NCBI GenBank assembly: GCA_029851415.1
Contig: CM056741.1
Location: forward strand, 63,044,282 to 63,108,281
Length of the DNA stretch: 64,000 nt
Reading direction: 5' to 3'
DNA from: Eretmocerus hayati
Taxonomy: Eukaryota; Arthropoda; Insecta; Hymenoptera; Aphelinidae
Below, piece by piece: positions 41,585 to 54,005 of this stretch (positions are counted from its first letter, which is position 1; each line of letters begins with the position of its first letter). The notes under the pieces are model-generated. The model was not told the DNA's origin. It saw nothing but the letters and a program-made list of their open reading frames with translations, and made no database searches. The position numbers and the translations under genes are program-made.

Positions 41585-44500
41585 ATTCTCTCATTGAGCT
41601 TACGCGATAACACACATCACAATCTCGCGGCACTGTTTAAAAATTATTCACAAAGGATTTTGACAACTTTTAGTCACTATTTTGCTACGAATTAATTGAG
41701 GATTGCAGTCACATATGTGGCCAAGCCAGCTGATGTTTACATCGCGTTCAACTGCGTTCTATATACAAAGATTCGTCGGACCATCCGTGGCCAGAGGTTA
41801 TATATGAGTATTATCGCGATAACTTACCCGGAACGTGTTATGGCCTTGCATTTCGACGAGCAAGCTCCAAATCATTCCATTCAAATTTTCCTACGTGTAT
41901 TCTATTGAAATACATTTGGGAATAAATTTCCAGATCGATCCGTTCACTCGTCTTTTTTATTTTTAAAGATTAAGGGTCGAAATGTCAGTTCCGTGCATTG
42001 TTACTTTTGGAGATCGACGTATACCTCCAGCGCCAGCGTCGGAGTAAGAGTCGCTAAAGGTATGCTCAAAAATTTTCCTCGAAGTAAAATGTTAAACCAA
42101 CCATTTTCCATAGGTATTATGTCCAGAACTCGTAGTTTAGTCCCCAAGCCGTGTGCCTCAATCTTGTTATGGGATTTTCACTAAAAATGAGACATTTTTT
42201 TCAAATGCTCACAGCGTATGCTAAATCAAGTCTAGGTCACTTTGTAGTGTACGAAATTTCAAGGAAATGGTTGAAATAATCAAATCCCAGTGCGGGAAAA
42301 AATCCACTTTCAAAGTTTCGAGTGCTGCATGTACATCCGTAGCCGAAAATTGGCCTAGTAATTAACTTTGTCAGTTCCGTGCATACCATGTTACCCCACT
42401 AAAAGTCAATTTATCTGGGCGGAAAGAATCTTTTCCACTAAAGTATGGTGGGAATAGATGAAATCTACAAGGAGAAGTTTCTATGTCAGCTCTGTTATTT
42501 TTGCGAGCCATTTTAAGGGCGAAATGTCAGTTCCGTGCATGTCAGTTTCGTGCATTCAAAAGCTGTTCCTTGGGGTACTCAATAGCACGCGGAAGACGGA
42601 GAAATGAAATTAACTGGTCCAGAGCAAGTATTTCCGACTCAAATCAACCATCTAAACACGAATTTCCAGGTCATATGGTCCCATCGCGTCGGGATTCTTC
42701 GCTAGACAACAAAACGTCAAAAACCGCAAATGTCAGTTCCGTGCACCTCTTTCCCTATGCCTTATACACGTGAATATCACATATACCATCCTAAAACGTT
42801 CCAAAAAACTTTCTGTATACGTTTTATCACATATTGTTGCTCAATATGGGAAAAGAAATGGAAAAAGTCGACTCAGACAGACGCAGACTCAATACTCAAT
42901 TTCTGAATTTTTGGGGACAAAATGGGTAAGTTATCGCGATTATACCCATATAGAAGGATGCTGTGGCCCTCTTGTTTGGATGCTGTGGCCCTCTGAGCTG
43001 ACGCGTGTTTGAAATGCAGATGATGATGATGGCAGCCCGCGCAGCTCATGGGTATGGCTTGATTGCATACAAACAGGCGTTACTCTTCCAAGCTCCGTGT
43101 TCGGGATAAATGATTCGAATGATTTCAGTATTTTTTTCCAAAGCATACTGTGAAAATGTCTCGTACTCTATAAAAGTCTCTTGCTTCAACTCGTTTTCAT
43201 TATTACAATTAGCAGAAGGTGAATTGTTAATTATACTTCACTATCGGATTTGAGACATGTTCCAAAACTCTCATGGAAATTCGGGTCCTTATAATGAAAA
43301 TCCCATTTTATTTTTGGACTCGGATTTTTGACATCTCTCGAAGGTCAAAGATAATAGTCATTCTTATGGAACACATCGCAAATACTGAGCAAAACGCGGC
43401 TAATTGTGTTGTGCACAAGATTTGAGAAAAATTTTAATCTGACACTTTTTGAGGGGATCTTTACGAGCAACATATCTTGCATCCTGGAGATACCTAATAT
43501 ATCTTTTATCCCCTCAAGTTTGGGGAAAAACGGTTGAAGTCTCTTTCTGCGTTCATTTCTTTTATGGCTATGGATAGTTCCATGTTGGCTGAATAAATCG
43601 AGAAGTAGATACGAAATTTTGCTTATAACGCAGCATTTATTAGTCTCAAAATTTATAGACAAAACTATTTTCAAAATCATTTTCTGCAACAGTGGGGTTG
43701 ATTACACCATAAGACAAAGACGAGAATGGATTGTGAGACAATTTGTATCAATGCCCGTTGATGAAAATTGATCGTTGAATTTTCCGACAATACAAATAGA
43801 AATAGGTCCTGCTTTATAGGCGATCGTCTTGTCACAATAAACTCTCGCAAATTCACCATGTATAAGCATCGCCGCAATATTAGTGTGGACGTTTATTGTG
43901 TCTTCTGCAATCGAAACAATTTGGAACTGGATCTCTTTCAAAATCTCTAAATGTGTATTTTGCTTATCGTGACGTCGACACACTCACACTACCAATCCAC
44001 AACAATAAGGGCTGAAGAACATGATAGCAGCTGAGATGTGCCAAATTAAGAGGTGGAATTGAAATTCGGATACTTATATATAGAGGAGAACAGAAAAGAA
44101 AAGAAACCTAACTACGTAAGGTCGAGAAAATTAGACGGTATTTCGCAAAAACTTACGTTTACTGAGATACAAAAGTATACTTACATGATGAAATTTTCCG
44201 ATGAGAAATTGTGACAGTTCATTACACAAATTCATTACACATGAGTAAGTATTTCAACTTATTTGATTGGAAGACTATCAACTTCAAACCTGAGTTGAAA
44301 GTGATTCGAGATATTTATGAACATGTTTATGTACAATTGTCCACTCATATTAGGCCTACCTCACAAATAATACAATAACCAGTATGAAAAAATCGCAAGA
44401 GCATTCATGGTTATAGGTATCATTACAAGCAAGTCCTTTTCAGCTCCATTGCACTGAATGCTTAGTTTGCATCATTAAAATACACTGGTAAATGCATTGA

Positions 44501-45394
44501 TAGTTACACTTCCGCCTTTAATACAATTCAAAACGAGGGTATTCAATTTCCACTGAACGCGCGTGATCTACAAAGATTTCCAAAATAATACGGATGACAA
44601 TCGCGATTTTAACACTATTTAATAATATGCATACCATCATCAACGCGAAACAGATCTTGATTTCAAGGTCCGTCCATTCCAAAGATGTTGAATGATGATT
44701 TCAACGAAGTAACATTCAACGTGTGAGTGAGTTCAAGCTCCAAGAGTCGATATTCAAGCAAATAAAATATTTCTGTCACTCTTGATCATCGCAAGTTCTC
44801 CCATTTGGATCATGTTTGATACATCAATTATGAGAATGGGGTTTTATTCGTGGTAAATATCATAACAAGTAAAAGAAGAAATCGGTATAAGATTTCAAAC
44901 CCCCTATTCTTTCTTCATTGAAACCATTGCTATATCTCGTTTGCTTGTATAATATCTTTCCATTTTTGTTTCACGAAAAATCTCTCGGACGAATAGAAGT
45001 GATATCAATCTTTGCTTACGAGTTGACTCGCCAGGCTCGTGGCTTTCGAGCATTTATCTCTGAGTTTCAACAATCATTCCAAGTAAATAATTGACTGAAT
45101 ACATTACAACCAAATCATGAAAGCGAATCGAGTCAATCATTCAATTATACACGAAAATCGAGAAGTTTCCTTTACAAGAAGATTTCGTAAGAATCGCGGT
45201 GTACTCCTTGATTGAACAGCAAAAAAGTACCTACTTGGAAAACTTGAGCTCCTCTCGTGTAAACGAGCGCGTACTGTACGCGATTGTTCATCTCCTATTT
45301 CAGTCAATATCGCAGATATTACAAACACACCATAAAAATATATGAATAGAAAAACACTTTTCAGTACTTCAGTTGTGTGATGGGTCCTCTAGAT
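41585..45394. other. Intergenic stretch with a dispersed short motif; no supported gene
   Basis: Several copies of GTCAGTTCCGTGCA lie between 41981 and 42744. Minus-strand frames at 43345-43689 and 43702-43983 are open but lack an initiating ATG and recognised similarity. TGACGTCG, a CRE-like octamer, sits at 43970. The rest is AT-rich. Confidence 0.5.
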
Positions 45395-45713
45395 TTACAG
45401 CTCGTCTTTCTCATCTAGATCAATGTCACTGAGATCTATATCTTCTTCTTGAGGGGGTTCGCCATCCTTGCCATCCCAAGGCTCAGTCTTATAAATCTTT
45501 GGCAGTTCATTGCCTTTCAGCGGTGCGGTATTGCCACGTCCGTAACTCAGATCACGTAGAAATTCGTTGATTCCATCCTGTGAAAAACTACCCTTCAAGA
45601 GAGAAAACTTCATTTTCTTGATGTTCACTGCAGCAAGCGCCGGGTAACCAAAACCACCAATTTCCAGAGCCTCTTCTACGTGAGGCTGTGCTCCTGCCTC
45701 TGCCCATACCCAT
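45395..45713 (-). CDS. PDIA6: PDIA6 exon 5: C-terminal domain end and KDEL
   Basis: Begins after CTCATTGCAG in phase 2 ([20 protein letters not shown]) and ends [20 protein letters not shown]. Confidence 0.95.
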
Positions 45714-47847
45714 CTGCAATGAGAATTTTTACCAACATTAAGACATTTTCATAAGCTAAATTTTCAAATACGCGAGTCATTATCTGTGCTCAACACCCAA
45801 CGGAAAATCAAATAGTGTTATCTTGCAAAGCTCATTGAACAGAGGAAGTGCTGCACAAAGATAGTGGGGCAATGTGATACCGTGGAAATAACACGATTAG
45901 CGCGACCACATTCAGCTTAGCTGGCACTAACACCAAAAACAAACGTGGTTTCATATGCTCGAGCCGCCCCGAAACATTAATAATAATGGTGTTGTGTACA
46001 ACGCTATGTTTGAACATCATTTCCTAAGAGACATACACCTTGCATGAACAATCATGTACCAATGAATCTTTGTAAATCAAGGAAATCATAAGATTTAGGA
46101 TCTATTATAGTATCTCTCTTGGTATATCTATGGAGCAAACAGTGATTGAGTTGATCAAGTTCATTTGATACTAACCCCCACATCTTCTTCTTGAATTTCT
46201 CACCAAGAGTGGTCAAAACCTTGAGGTAACCATTCCGACACTCAGATTGACAGTCAAGGATATGTGGCAGCACTGACACAATACAAAGTGGCTTGTTTTC
46301 ACAAGCCTCTTTCAAACTCTCTTCATCAACTAGTTGAGCAAGTTCTGGTGCAGGTATATTTTCTGATAACTTATCAAGAGCCCAATTAACTATATCACTA
46401 CTTGTACGGCCACCATCATACTCTTGCATCGAATCAGAGTCTTTTTTACCAGGAGCAAAGTATTTGATAGTTGGATACCCACGTACTTCATACTGAGATG
46501 CCTGAAAAGAATATTGTTGTATGAGAATTTTCCTGAAATTATTCCAGCTTAATGAATGAAATCAGTTTGCACATCACTGACACAGTATTTTCTCATAGTT
46601 GACTGTTGATATTTATCAAGCTTCAACCAACTCCTTACTTACCTTGATTGTATTCGCAGTTGCATCCAAAGCTCCAAGTTTCACCTTTCCTTTCAGTTCA
46701 GAGGCAGCCTTTGCCCAATGAGGTGCCAGGTTTTTACAGTGTCCACACCATGGTGCATAAAATTCTACAAGCCACATGTCCTCAGAACCCAGCACAAGTT
46801 TGTCAAAGTTGTCATCCGTTAGTTCAATGACATCTTTGGAGTCTTTGGACCCTCCAGATTTGGAGTCGGCTCTTTTACCACCTAGTGCAGCTCGAGCTTT
46901 CTGAGAGGCTGCCTCTAAAGCTGCATCAACCAGGCCAGCAGCTGTTCTAGCTCCATTGTAATCTTCAGGCTTATTTGGATTGGCTCCAAAGATTTTGATG
47001 GTGGGGAAACCTCTGACATTATATCTACTTGCCAAGGATTTATGGTCATCAGCATTGACTCCACCAACTTTGACTATACCCTATAGGAAAAAATGTGGAA
47101 GAAATAAATACCAAAGATAAGAAATGATAAGAGAAGGCAAATCGAAACATCAATCTCATTTTCAACATTTTCCAGTAATAAAAGTAATGTAAACTGTAAA
47201 GAACGAGATGATATTCCTTTGAGGTGTTTGATTATGATAATAGTACATGAAAGCAAGGTGTAGAAGATGTAAAGTACCTAAGAACAGATGTTCTGCATAT
47301 CAGTGGTTAACAAGAGCATTTTCAATTGGTACAAAGAAAAAACAATAATTATGATGAGCAATCCGTTCACATACCTTCAGTGCTTTTGCAGCCTTTTCAT
47401 ATTCAGGTTTCAACTGCTGGCAGTGCCCGCACCATGGTGCATAGAATTCTACAATCCAGACATGATCACCATTGATCACTTTGTCATCAAAATTGTTGGG
47501 AGTTAAATCCACAACACCTGAACTTGAGGGATAAAAGCATTGTACTCCAGCTACTCCCAGTAGCAGCAATGTCAATCCTATCCCAAAAAATTTGATTCAT
47601 CAGACAAAGAACCAGGGTCTAACCTTACGCATTCAGCTTGCGTACCAGACTTGAATAAAGGTGTAATCTCAGGAAGATACAGAAATGAGAGATAAAAGAT
47701 TAAAAGGAAAAATTATTGACAGAGACAGAAAAAAAGACACATAAGTATATCGGCAAATTCTCACTAAATTAAAAACCGGCATCTGAGACTGAAAATTATG
47801 TGCAATAAGCCGACTTCACAAAACTCACCAACTGGCAGGTCCAGCAT
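45395..47847 (-). CDS. PDIA6: Protein disulfide isomerase A6 (P5 type)
   Basis: Five exons (47829-47847, 47375-47577, 46643-47080, 46176-46501, 45395-45713) join in frame to 434 aa, about the family length. Residues 1-20 ([20 protein letters not shown]) are a signal peptide. Two thioredoxin domains each carry APWCGHC (Cys56/59 and Cys186/189), with cis-Pro motifs GFPTIKIF and GYPTIKYF. A third, non-catalytic domain follows, with the conserved KMWGWVWAEAG motif spanning the exon 4-5 junction. A Glu/Asp-rich tail ends in KDEL, the ER-retention signal. It forms and rearranges disulfides of proteins folding in the ER lumen. An exact ER-stress element lies about 180 bp upstream. No damage seen. 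Confidence 0.96.
46176..46501 (-). CDS. PDIA6: PDIA6 exon 4
   Basis: Acceptor ATATTCTTTTCAG and donor TGGGG|GTTAGT. It covers [20 protein letters not shown] to KFKKKMWG. The donor GTTAGT is unusual but is the only one that keeps the conserved MWGWVWAE frame. Confidence 0.93.
46643..47080 (-). CDS. PDIA6: PDIA6 exon 3 with the second CGHC active site
   Basis: 438 nt, phase 0, from [16 protein letters not shown] to DATANTIK. It contains the Ala/Lys/Ser-rich interdomain linker and the second APWCGHC. Confidence 0.95.
47375..47577 (-). CDS. PDIA6: PDIA6 exon 2 with the first CGHC active site
   Basis: From the signal-peptide end through [12 protein letters not shown] to AAKALK. Donor AAG|GTATGT. 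Confidence 0.94.
47829..47847 (-). CDS. PDIA6: PDIA6 exon 1 coding part
   Basis: ATGCTGGACCTGCCAGTTG then GTGAGT encodes MLDLPV plus one base. Joining to exon 2 in phase 1 yields a complete signal peptide, which supports this start. Confidence 0.8.
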
Positions 47848-48026
47848 CTCGGCAAACTGTTTGATGAACCCAGAGAACGTCCAGCACGATCTGATGCTTC
47901 AATTCGACTGGAATAGAGATGAGGATCAGTAATTACCGATATCACAACCAAATCGAGCAAGCAGCCGAGAAAATGCACACGCAATCTCCGCCAACGCACG
48001 GCCCCGACACAACAACAATCGCTTTT

Positions 48027-48045
48027 CGTGGAGAGCGCCCATTGG
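48027..48045 (-). promoter_or_regulatory. ER stress response element upstream of PDIA6
   Basis: Read in the gene's direction, the sequence is CCAAT-GGGCGCTCT-CCACG, which matches the ERSE consensus CCAAT-N9-CCACG exactly. It lies 180 bp upstream of the PDIA6 start codon. NF-Y is known to bind CCAAT, and ATF6 or XBP1 the CCACG half. A further inverted CCAAT box is 13 bp away. Confidence 0.7.
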
Positions 48046-48280
48046 TCCACGACATGGCCAATTGCGAACGTGGAAAGGATGAGCGGGTCGTAAATGTTAG
48101 TTTGAGACGTTCAAAAAAATTGTAAATATTTCGAGGTTTTTGTGACGAATCCTTTACTTTTTTTTGGAAATACCCGCGTCAACGACAAGTATGAAACGTT
48201 TCTATTCAGATATTATACCGAAAATTTTCCGGACTATTCCAAAGCTAAAGGGATTCTCTCAGTCTATTTGGAATGATTTG

Positions 48281-49688
48281 AGGTGTGCGTTGTTTCCGGT
48301 TGTTTCCCAACTTTCACTATCCACGATATCATCATAGATTTTCGATCTTTGGTATGAAAAAATAAGGAAAAACTTTTGCCGCGCCCTGTAGGACGTATCC
48401 TGCTTTGCCGCTCAATGTCACTGAGGCTGTGATTTCTTAGCTGAAAAAAATATCAGAATACATTATTTTCACGAAAAATTTCACACGATAATTTAACATG
48501 ATTACACAGTCAGTTTTGACGTTAGTGATAGTAATATGAGTAATATTAATGGTTCTTTCGAAGAATCACTAATACCACGCGGGATCACTTTGAAACTCAA
48601 AACTGATACACTATCGCTCATAAATTCGTGAACGGTGAACGCACATTCAGCCTCACTTCGAGAAGCAATATCTCAGACTCTATATATGCATCGTAAGACA
48701 ATTCTGAAAAGAACATCTTAAAGAGCAGAAAAAATGCTAACTTTTCAGTGGTTTCAATGATCTCTATAGATTATCTCGAAGGTACTAGATGCATATGCTG
48801 GTCAAAAGTTTGAGATCTTCGAAAATTTTCACTTTTATTGGTACCCCTGCAATATTGCTGCAAATGAAGATAATACGGTAATTCTGCAAATGGCATCTTG
48901 TAGAGCGGAAAAATGCTATATGTAACTATCTTTCGATTATTTTCCACGTTCCACAAGTGAGAAAGTATGAGCTGTCAAAATACGTAGAATGAAGGTTTCT
49001 CATCGCTTCAGGTGCCGTTTTTAGAGAAAAACACAGTTTTGATTACTTTGATGGGTCATGCGTTCTCACACGTGGAACGTGGAAAATAATCAAAAGATAG
49101 CTACACATAGCGTTTTTCCGCTCTATACAAGATGCCGCTTGCAGAATTGCCGTATCTATATTTGCAGCGAAATTGCAGGTGTAACAATGAAAATGAACAT
49201 TTTCGTAGATTTCTGATAACTTTTGACCAGCATCTAGTACCTTCGAGATAACCGATAATAATCATTGAAACCACTGAAAAGTTATGATTTTTTCTGCTCT
49301 TGGAGATGCTCTTTTTAGCATTGTCCTACGATGCATAGAGTCTGAGATATCGTTTCTCGAAGTGAGGCTGAAAGTGCGCTCACCGTTCACGAAAGCGGTA
49401 GTGCATCGTATTTCTCGTAAATCACGTGAAAATAATGTATTCTGATACTTTTTCAGCTCTAGAAAGGGTCATAAAGAATCACAGCGATCTCAGAGACACG
49501 GAGGGTTGGGAGTGCGAAATTTTCAGTATAGGATTTTCAATGTTGAAAATGATGTTCAAGCGGTAAAGCAGGATACGTCGTACAGGGCGCGGAATAAGTT
49601 TTTTCCCATTTTTTTTTTTTATAATCAAAAATTCAAAATCCTCGATGGTATCGTGGAAAATCGAAAGTTGGGAAAGAACGCACACCCT
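48281..49688. mobile_element. 1.4-kb palindromic foldback between PDIA6 and stathmin
   Basis: Arms about 48281-48965 and 49065-49688 are reverse complements. Examples are AGGTGTGCGTTGTTTCC against GGAAAGAACGCACACCCT, AAGCAGGATACGTCGTACAG against its diverged partner, and CACTTCGAGAAGCAATATC against its complement. The spacer is about 100 bp. Non-coding. The inner arm parts look better conserved than the outer. Confidence 0.85.
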
Positions 49689-51703
49689 AAGATACATGTT
49701 ATAATAAAAGATAGTTTTGTAAAATCTATCTCAAAAGTGGAAGAGTGCACTGGCTCTACATCATTGATGCAAATAGAACTTGAGTGATCAATTGTACCCG
49801 TTTAAAATTCTATTGACGCTCTGATACTTCGGATCACACAGTATTTTTTTCCAAGCTCGACACTGCGCTCAGTTGGTGTTTTGTAAACTTGATTTGATCC
49901 GAGTCCTATAAGTAGATTTTGAGGTATTTGAGAATAATGTTTCCGTATCACAAATTCTTTCATCGATCAATTTCATAAGCATAATTTTGAGTTGAGAAAG
50001 AATCTTGGCAGATGTCGAATAACTACAATTGCGACCAAATGTTGCCCGCACTGTACCGATCAGAATTTCAATGCAGAGGTTATTTAAAGATTATCATCAA
50101 AATGCGTAACTCCAGGGTCGTGCTTGTGTAGAAAAACAAAGATCAACCCTCAAAGTTATAATTGCATCAATTTCAAGGGCGAAGAATTGGACATGGAAAG
50201 GTCAAAATTGAAAATGAATCTACTGACTATCCAAAATCGGTACAAATTTGTATTTATTTGCTTTTTTTGGTTCTGATTTTTTACATCATTCTTATCAGCA
50301 GCATATTTTCACTCAACGCAATATCGAAGTTCCATTACATGTATTGATTTTATAAGAGAGAAACCATATAGACAAACTTCGACATCCCACATCTTCATAT
50401 ATACTGTATTAGTCATTCTTATTGTGTATTCACTCGCTCAGCGCAGAAACATTTTCGTAAGCGTTTCGTAAAGTAAGGCGATAATTATTTGTAGCACACG
50501 AGGAGATCTGGGTTCAATTGTTCTTACACTGTATTTGAGTTCATTGAACGCTTTTGCAATATATGGTTCAATTATTGCAAAAAGGTTGAAATATTCATGC
50601 AAAAATAGATGCTATATGATTCGATGGATGTTTCATCAACTCTCTCCGATTTTCAAACAAGATTCAAACGTCTCAGTTCATCAGTAAACTTGCAAATCTA
50701 CTGCGAATTTCCAGCTATATTTATACATAAATTGCAAAGTACAATATTGAAAGCAAGGCCCCATGTTTCGCAAATCACTTGAATCATTTATATTATTCTT
50801 GAAAAGGTCGATGCCCTCAGGTAAATTTCGTGCGTTGAATTAGAAATATTCTGCTACTGAATCAATATCATTACTATCACATTTAAGTTTATAGATAAAT
50901 TATCGGTATACTAACACTATTTGGAGAAAAATGAGACTTTTAGAACAGAAATACGAAAATGAAGTAAATGAAGTAAATGGGTTTTCAAGAAAAAGTGCGT
51001 TCTCAAGACATACGAAGTCATCTATTTTACCGAGAGATTTAATCACCAGAGAATATGATACTAGAACTATCAGGAATTTGAATATCACTCGCCAAAGAAA
51101 GTGCATCTATGAAAAAGAATACATTATTCGCAAAATTGTATTTCATGGGTGTAATTGAATTTTGTCGTGAGTCCAATTTTCATCATTCTCTCCATTTTCC
51201 CGTAATACTAAGACATCGATATAAAAACTAAGAACTAAATTACTAAAAAATACTCATTGATAAGAATTTAAACTCTTAATTTAGAAGACAGCTTTCAGCA
51301 AGAAAAATCTACCCACTAGTTATATGTTTCAGTCAGCGATCAACGGCGGTTCCTTATTTCCTATAAGCATGCTACATCATATTTTCTGAGAAATCTTTAG
51401 TTTGCCTTACAGAAGCAAGTTTAGAGAGGATTCAACTTGAGTTTGAAATCGCCATCACAAGCTCAATGAGATGTGCAGTAAGCATATAGATATACCGAGT
51501 TAATTTGAAGCATTTTTTTTCAACAAAGCAAAAGCCACGTTTGAAATTGCACGTTACGTCTTTGTAACGCGCAATGGTGTAAATGCTAGAAACATGATAA
51601 ATACAGTTTATAAAATATGAAGGAAAGCACGTGAAGGCAGTGTTGATATTCCTACACACTAGCAGTAACATTAGAACTGGGATAAGTAGCGGCGGTGGTG
51701 GGC
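49689..51703. other. AT-rich stretch, stathmin 3' flank; no gene seen
   Basis: Only short chance frames. The proximal part (51.4-51.7 kb) is probably the stathmin 3' untranslated region. Confidence 0.5.
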
Positions 51704-51805
51704 TCAACCAGAGCTCGGCGTCTCTTGACCAACGGGTATGTTCTCCTGTCCATCCTTCGTTTGAACTTTAGCCTTGTTTTGTCTCACCATTTCGATGCGT
51801 TTTTC
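51704..51805 (-). CDS. Stathmin terminal exon
   Basis: After acceptor TTATCTACTTATAG it reads EKRIEMVRQNKAKVQT and ends QETPSSG-stop (TGA at 51704-51706). Confidence 0.88.
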   Translation of the reverse strand, partial: EKRIEMVRQNKAKVQTKDGQENIPVGQETPSSG

Positions 51806-54005
51806 CTATAAGTAGATAAAAATGTACATTATGTTTCGAGTTCAGCAAATGCGTTCTGCCGTCCCTACGCAGAAACAGCTTGTTTTTATAAAATGTTGTA
51901 CTTTCCTTGGCCAACTCGTTGAAAAAAATTATGCAGATCCAGTACTTATTACAAATATTCAAGATTCGGCGAGGACTCGTTTTCCCTCCAACATTCTCAT
52001 CCAAATTTATCGGTAACTTTGAGATCGACAATATTAAATGCATGCCTTTACTTTATCGTGAAATTTTTACTCTTCCCGAAGGAATGATCAAAAGTTGATA
52101 GCAAGGATAGCTATACAACATTCGAAGATAGTCAACAGAATGTGAGTGGATTTTTCGAGATGACTGTCATACGTTTTCAACTACAACGTGAATTGACCAA
52201 ACATTTTTAAGGGAACAGGAGCTGATACAATAATGCTGACGAATCGAATCTCAACGTTATTCGATTCAGTGTAAATTGAAGTAAAACTCATTTCGTCTCA
52301 GCAACTTCAACCCAAAACACATTCTGCGTAAAAAATGATTAGTGAGCACTCAAGTACACTACACGGATATTTTCGTCGTGAAAGAAAAAAAAACAACATA
52401 TGACTCAAAGATTCGTTGTCATGCAGATGATGTCGATTCAAAGACATTATGCCATGTTTTGTTAGTTTGTAAATTTTTGCAAGTCAGTATAGAAAAAACT
52501 CACGTGATTGCGAAGTTTTTCTTTCTGCTCACGTTCGATGATCTCTCGCCGCTCACGGGCCTGGTCCAGCTTATTCTGTATTTGATTCTCAAGAGTATGA
52601 ACTCGTTCGGTGATTCCCTGACGTACGCGAGCAACTTGGTCTTCCTGTTATGACATAATCATTTTTCATGAGCCCAATTTTATCTGTTGAGGTCCTCAAA
52701 GACAAAACTCAGGGTTCAATAAGAGGATCGAGAGATTGCCGAGGGAAGAAAAATAATTACTCCCCTTAAATTTGACCAAAAACTCACATCTCCTGGCATA
52801 AAAAATAGAATATCGAGAAATTTAATGAACAATAAAAAACTGAAGAGTATCTAAGAAAGTACTGTGAGCTTTTGCGCAGAAATTTTCCATTTCATAGTCC
52901 GGTATTCTGTCAAACCAGCAGTATAATTACAGTAAACTTACATGTTCCTTCAAACGCTCAACAATCTTCTTGATGTTCTCATCTCGCTGAGCAGCAGCAG
53001 TCTTGAGTTTCTCATCGACGGCAATGCGTACCTCCTCGGTCTGCTGTTCAAGAGACAGTCTAGTCTTCTCAACGCTTTCTAGCTGCAAAAATGATTTTAA
53101 AAAACGTATGAGCATATGCTACAGGAACTGTCAGCATGTTATTCAAGAAGTCTGTTGATTTTATAGATGAGCTTCCGCGCAAACGCTTTTATTTATGGGA
53201 GTCGTTTTCTGCCACACGAACCTCAAAATTTCAAGGGCCGAGCTCCGGCATTCAGGATCGGTAGACACCCTAGCCTGATAGTGGCAAAGTTTAATGCTCA
53301 AATTGTCCGATAACACACGTTTATGAATCGTTTGTAACTTTCAAATCTGAATTTCGCATATCATTTTCACTCAACTTCGAGGGTGCTAATATTGTAAACA
53401 AATACATCGACAGTTTAATTCAAAACGTAGAAGAAGACAGTGGAGATAAAGTTTCAGTGAGTTTTTGTACTAGACCACTCAACAATTTTCAAGAAAGAAA
53501 TCGATACAAAAGAAACAGACGATTTCAGTCGATTTTTGAGCACTCGTGCTGAACGACCACTCGCAACTGTAAATATTCATTTTTACGGGTCAAAATATCA
53601 CAAAAATATAATAACTCACGTGTTCCTTTAGCTTGCTCTTGAGATCATTGATATGAGCCTCTCTCTTCTCTTCGCTGTTGTTCATCTTGGCATCGAGAGA
53701 CTCGCGGGTGGCGTTGACGAAGCTTGCATTGAGTTCATCCTTCTTGCGAGCAACTTCCTCGATCTTGCTGAGACGAGCCGATAGAGCAGCCAGTCTGCTA
53801 GCTTCGAGACTCAGTCTACGTTCTTCAGCAGCTCTCAATTTGTCCTCGATATCGTTAGGACCCAAAGGTGGTTGCTGCTGGTTCTGCTGATGCAGGGCAT
53901 TGCTCGATGGTGGGGTTGCACACTTAGCCGGAGCCGAGGGCTCGGCCAGGATTACCTCGTAGCGAAGGCCACCCTTGGTTTTTTCCTGGCAGCGAATTTC
54001 GGTTG
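51704..54005 (-). CDS. Stathmin (tubulin-binding microtubule destabiliser), last four exons
   Basis: Exons 53620-54005, 52942-53082, 52504-52644 and 51704-51805 join in phase 0 to 255 residues; the first exon needs one base from an upstream exon not found. TEIRCQEKTKGGLRYEVILA is the conserved N-terminal stathmin motif. It is followed by a Gln/Pro-rich linker and the long coiled helix (EDKLRAAEERRLSLEASRLA, then KLKTAAAQRDENIKKIVERL). The family sequesters two tubulin heterodimers per helix in the cytosol and is regulated by phosphorylation. The N-terminal exon, which in insects sets membrane targeting or isoform type, should lie upstream (right) of 54 kb. Intact as far as seen. Confidence 0.93.
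52504..52644 (-). CDS. Stathmin helix exon, 47 codons
   Basis: Acceptor GTCATAACAG and donor CAC|GTGAGTT. It encodes EDQVARVRQGITERVHTLEN to EQKEKLRNH, part of the second tubulin-binding repeat. Confidence 0.92.
52942..53082 (-). CDS. Stathmin helix exon, 47 codons
   Basis: Acceptor TTTTTGCAG and donor CAT|GTAAGTT. It encodes LESVEKTRLSLEQQTEEVRI to NIKKIVERLKEH. The same length and phase as the next exon suggest an ancient internal repeat. Confidence 0.93.
53620..54005 (-). CDS. Stathmin exon with N-terminal domain and first helix
   Basis: Acceptor AAATTTTTGCAG and donor CAC|GTGAGTT. It encodes TEIRCQEKTKGG, the linker SSNALHQQNQQQPPLGPND, and helix to LKSKLKEH. Confidence 0.93.

Noticed and set aside
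43345..43983. Two adjacent minus-strand frames resembling a broken protein
   Set aside because: Neither begins with ATG, and they are separated by a stop. No family recognised; could be chance or a very old pseudogene.
46616..46830. Plus-strand frame across PDIA6 exon 3
   Set aside because: Antisense shadow of the conserved thioredoxin-domain exon.
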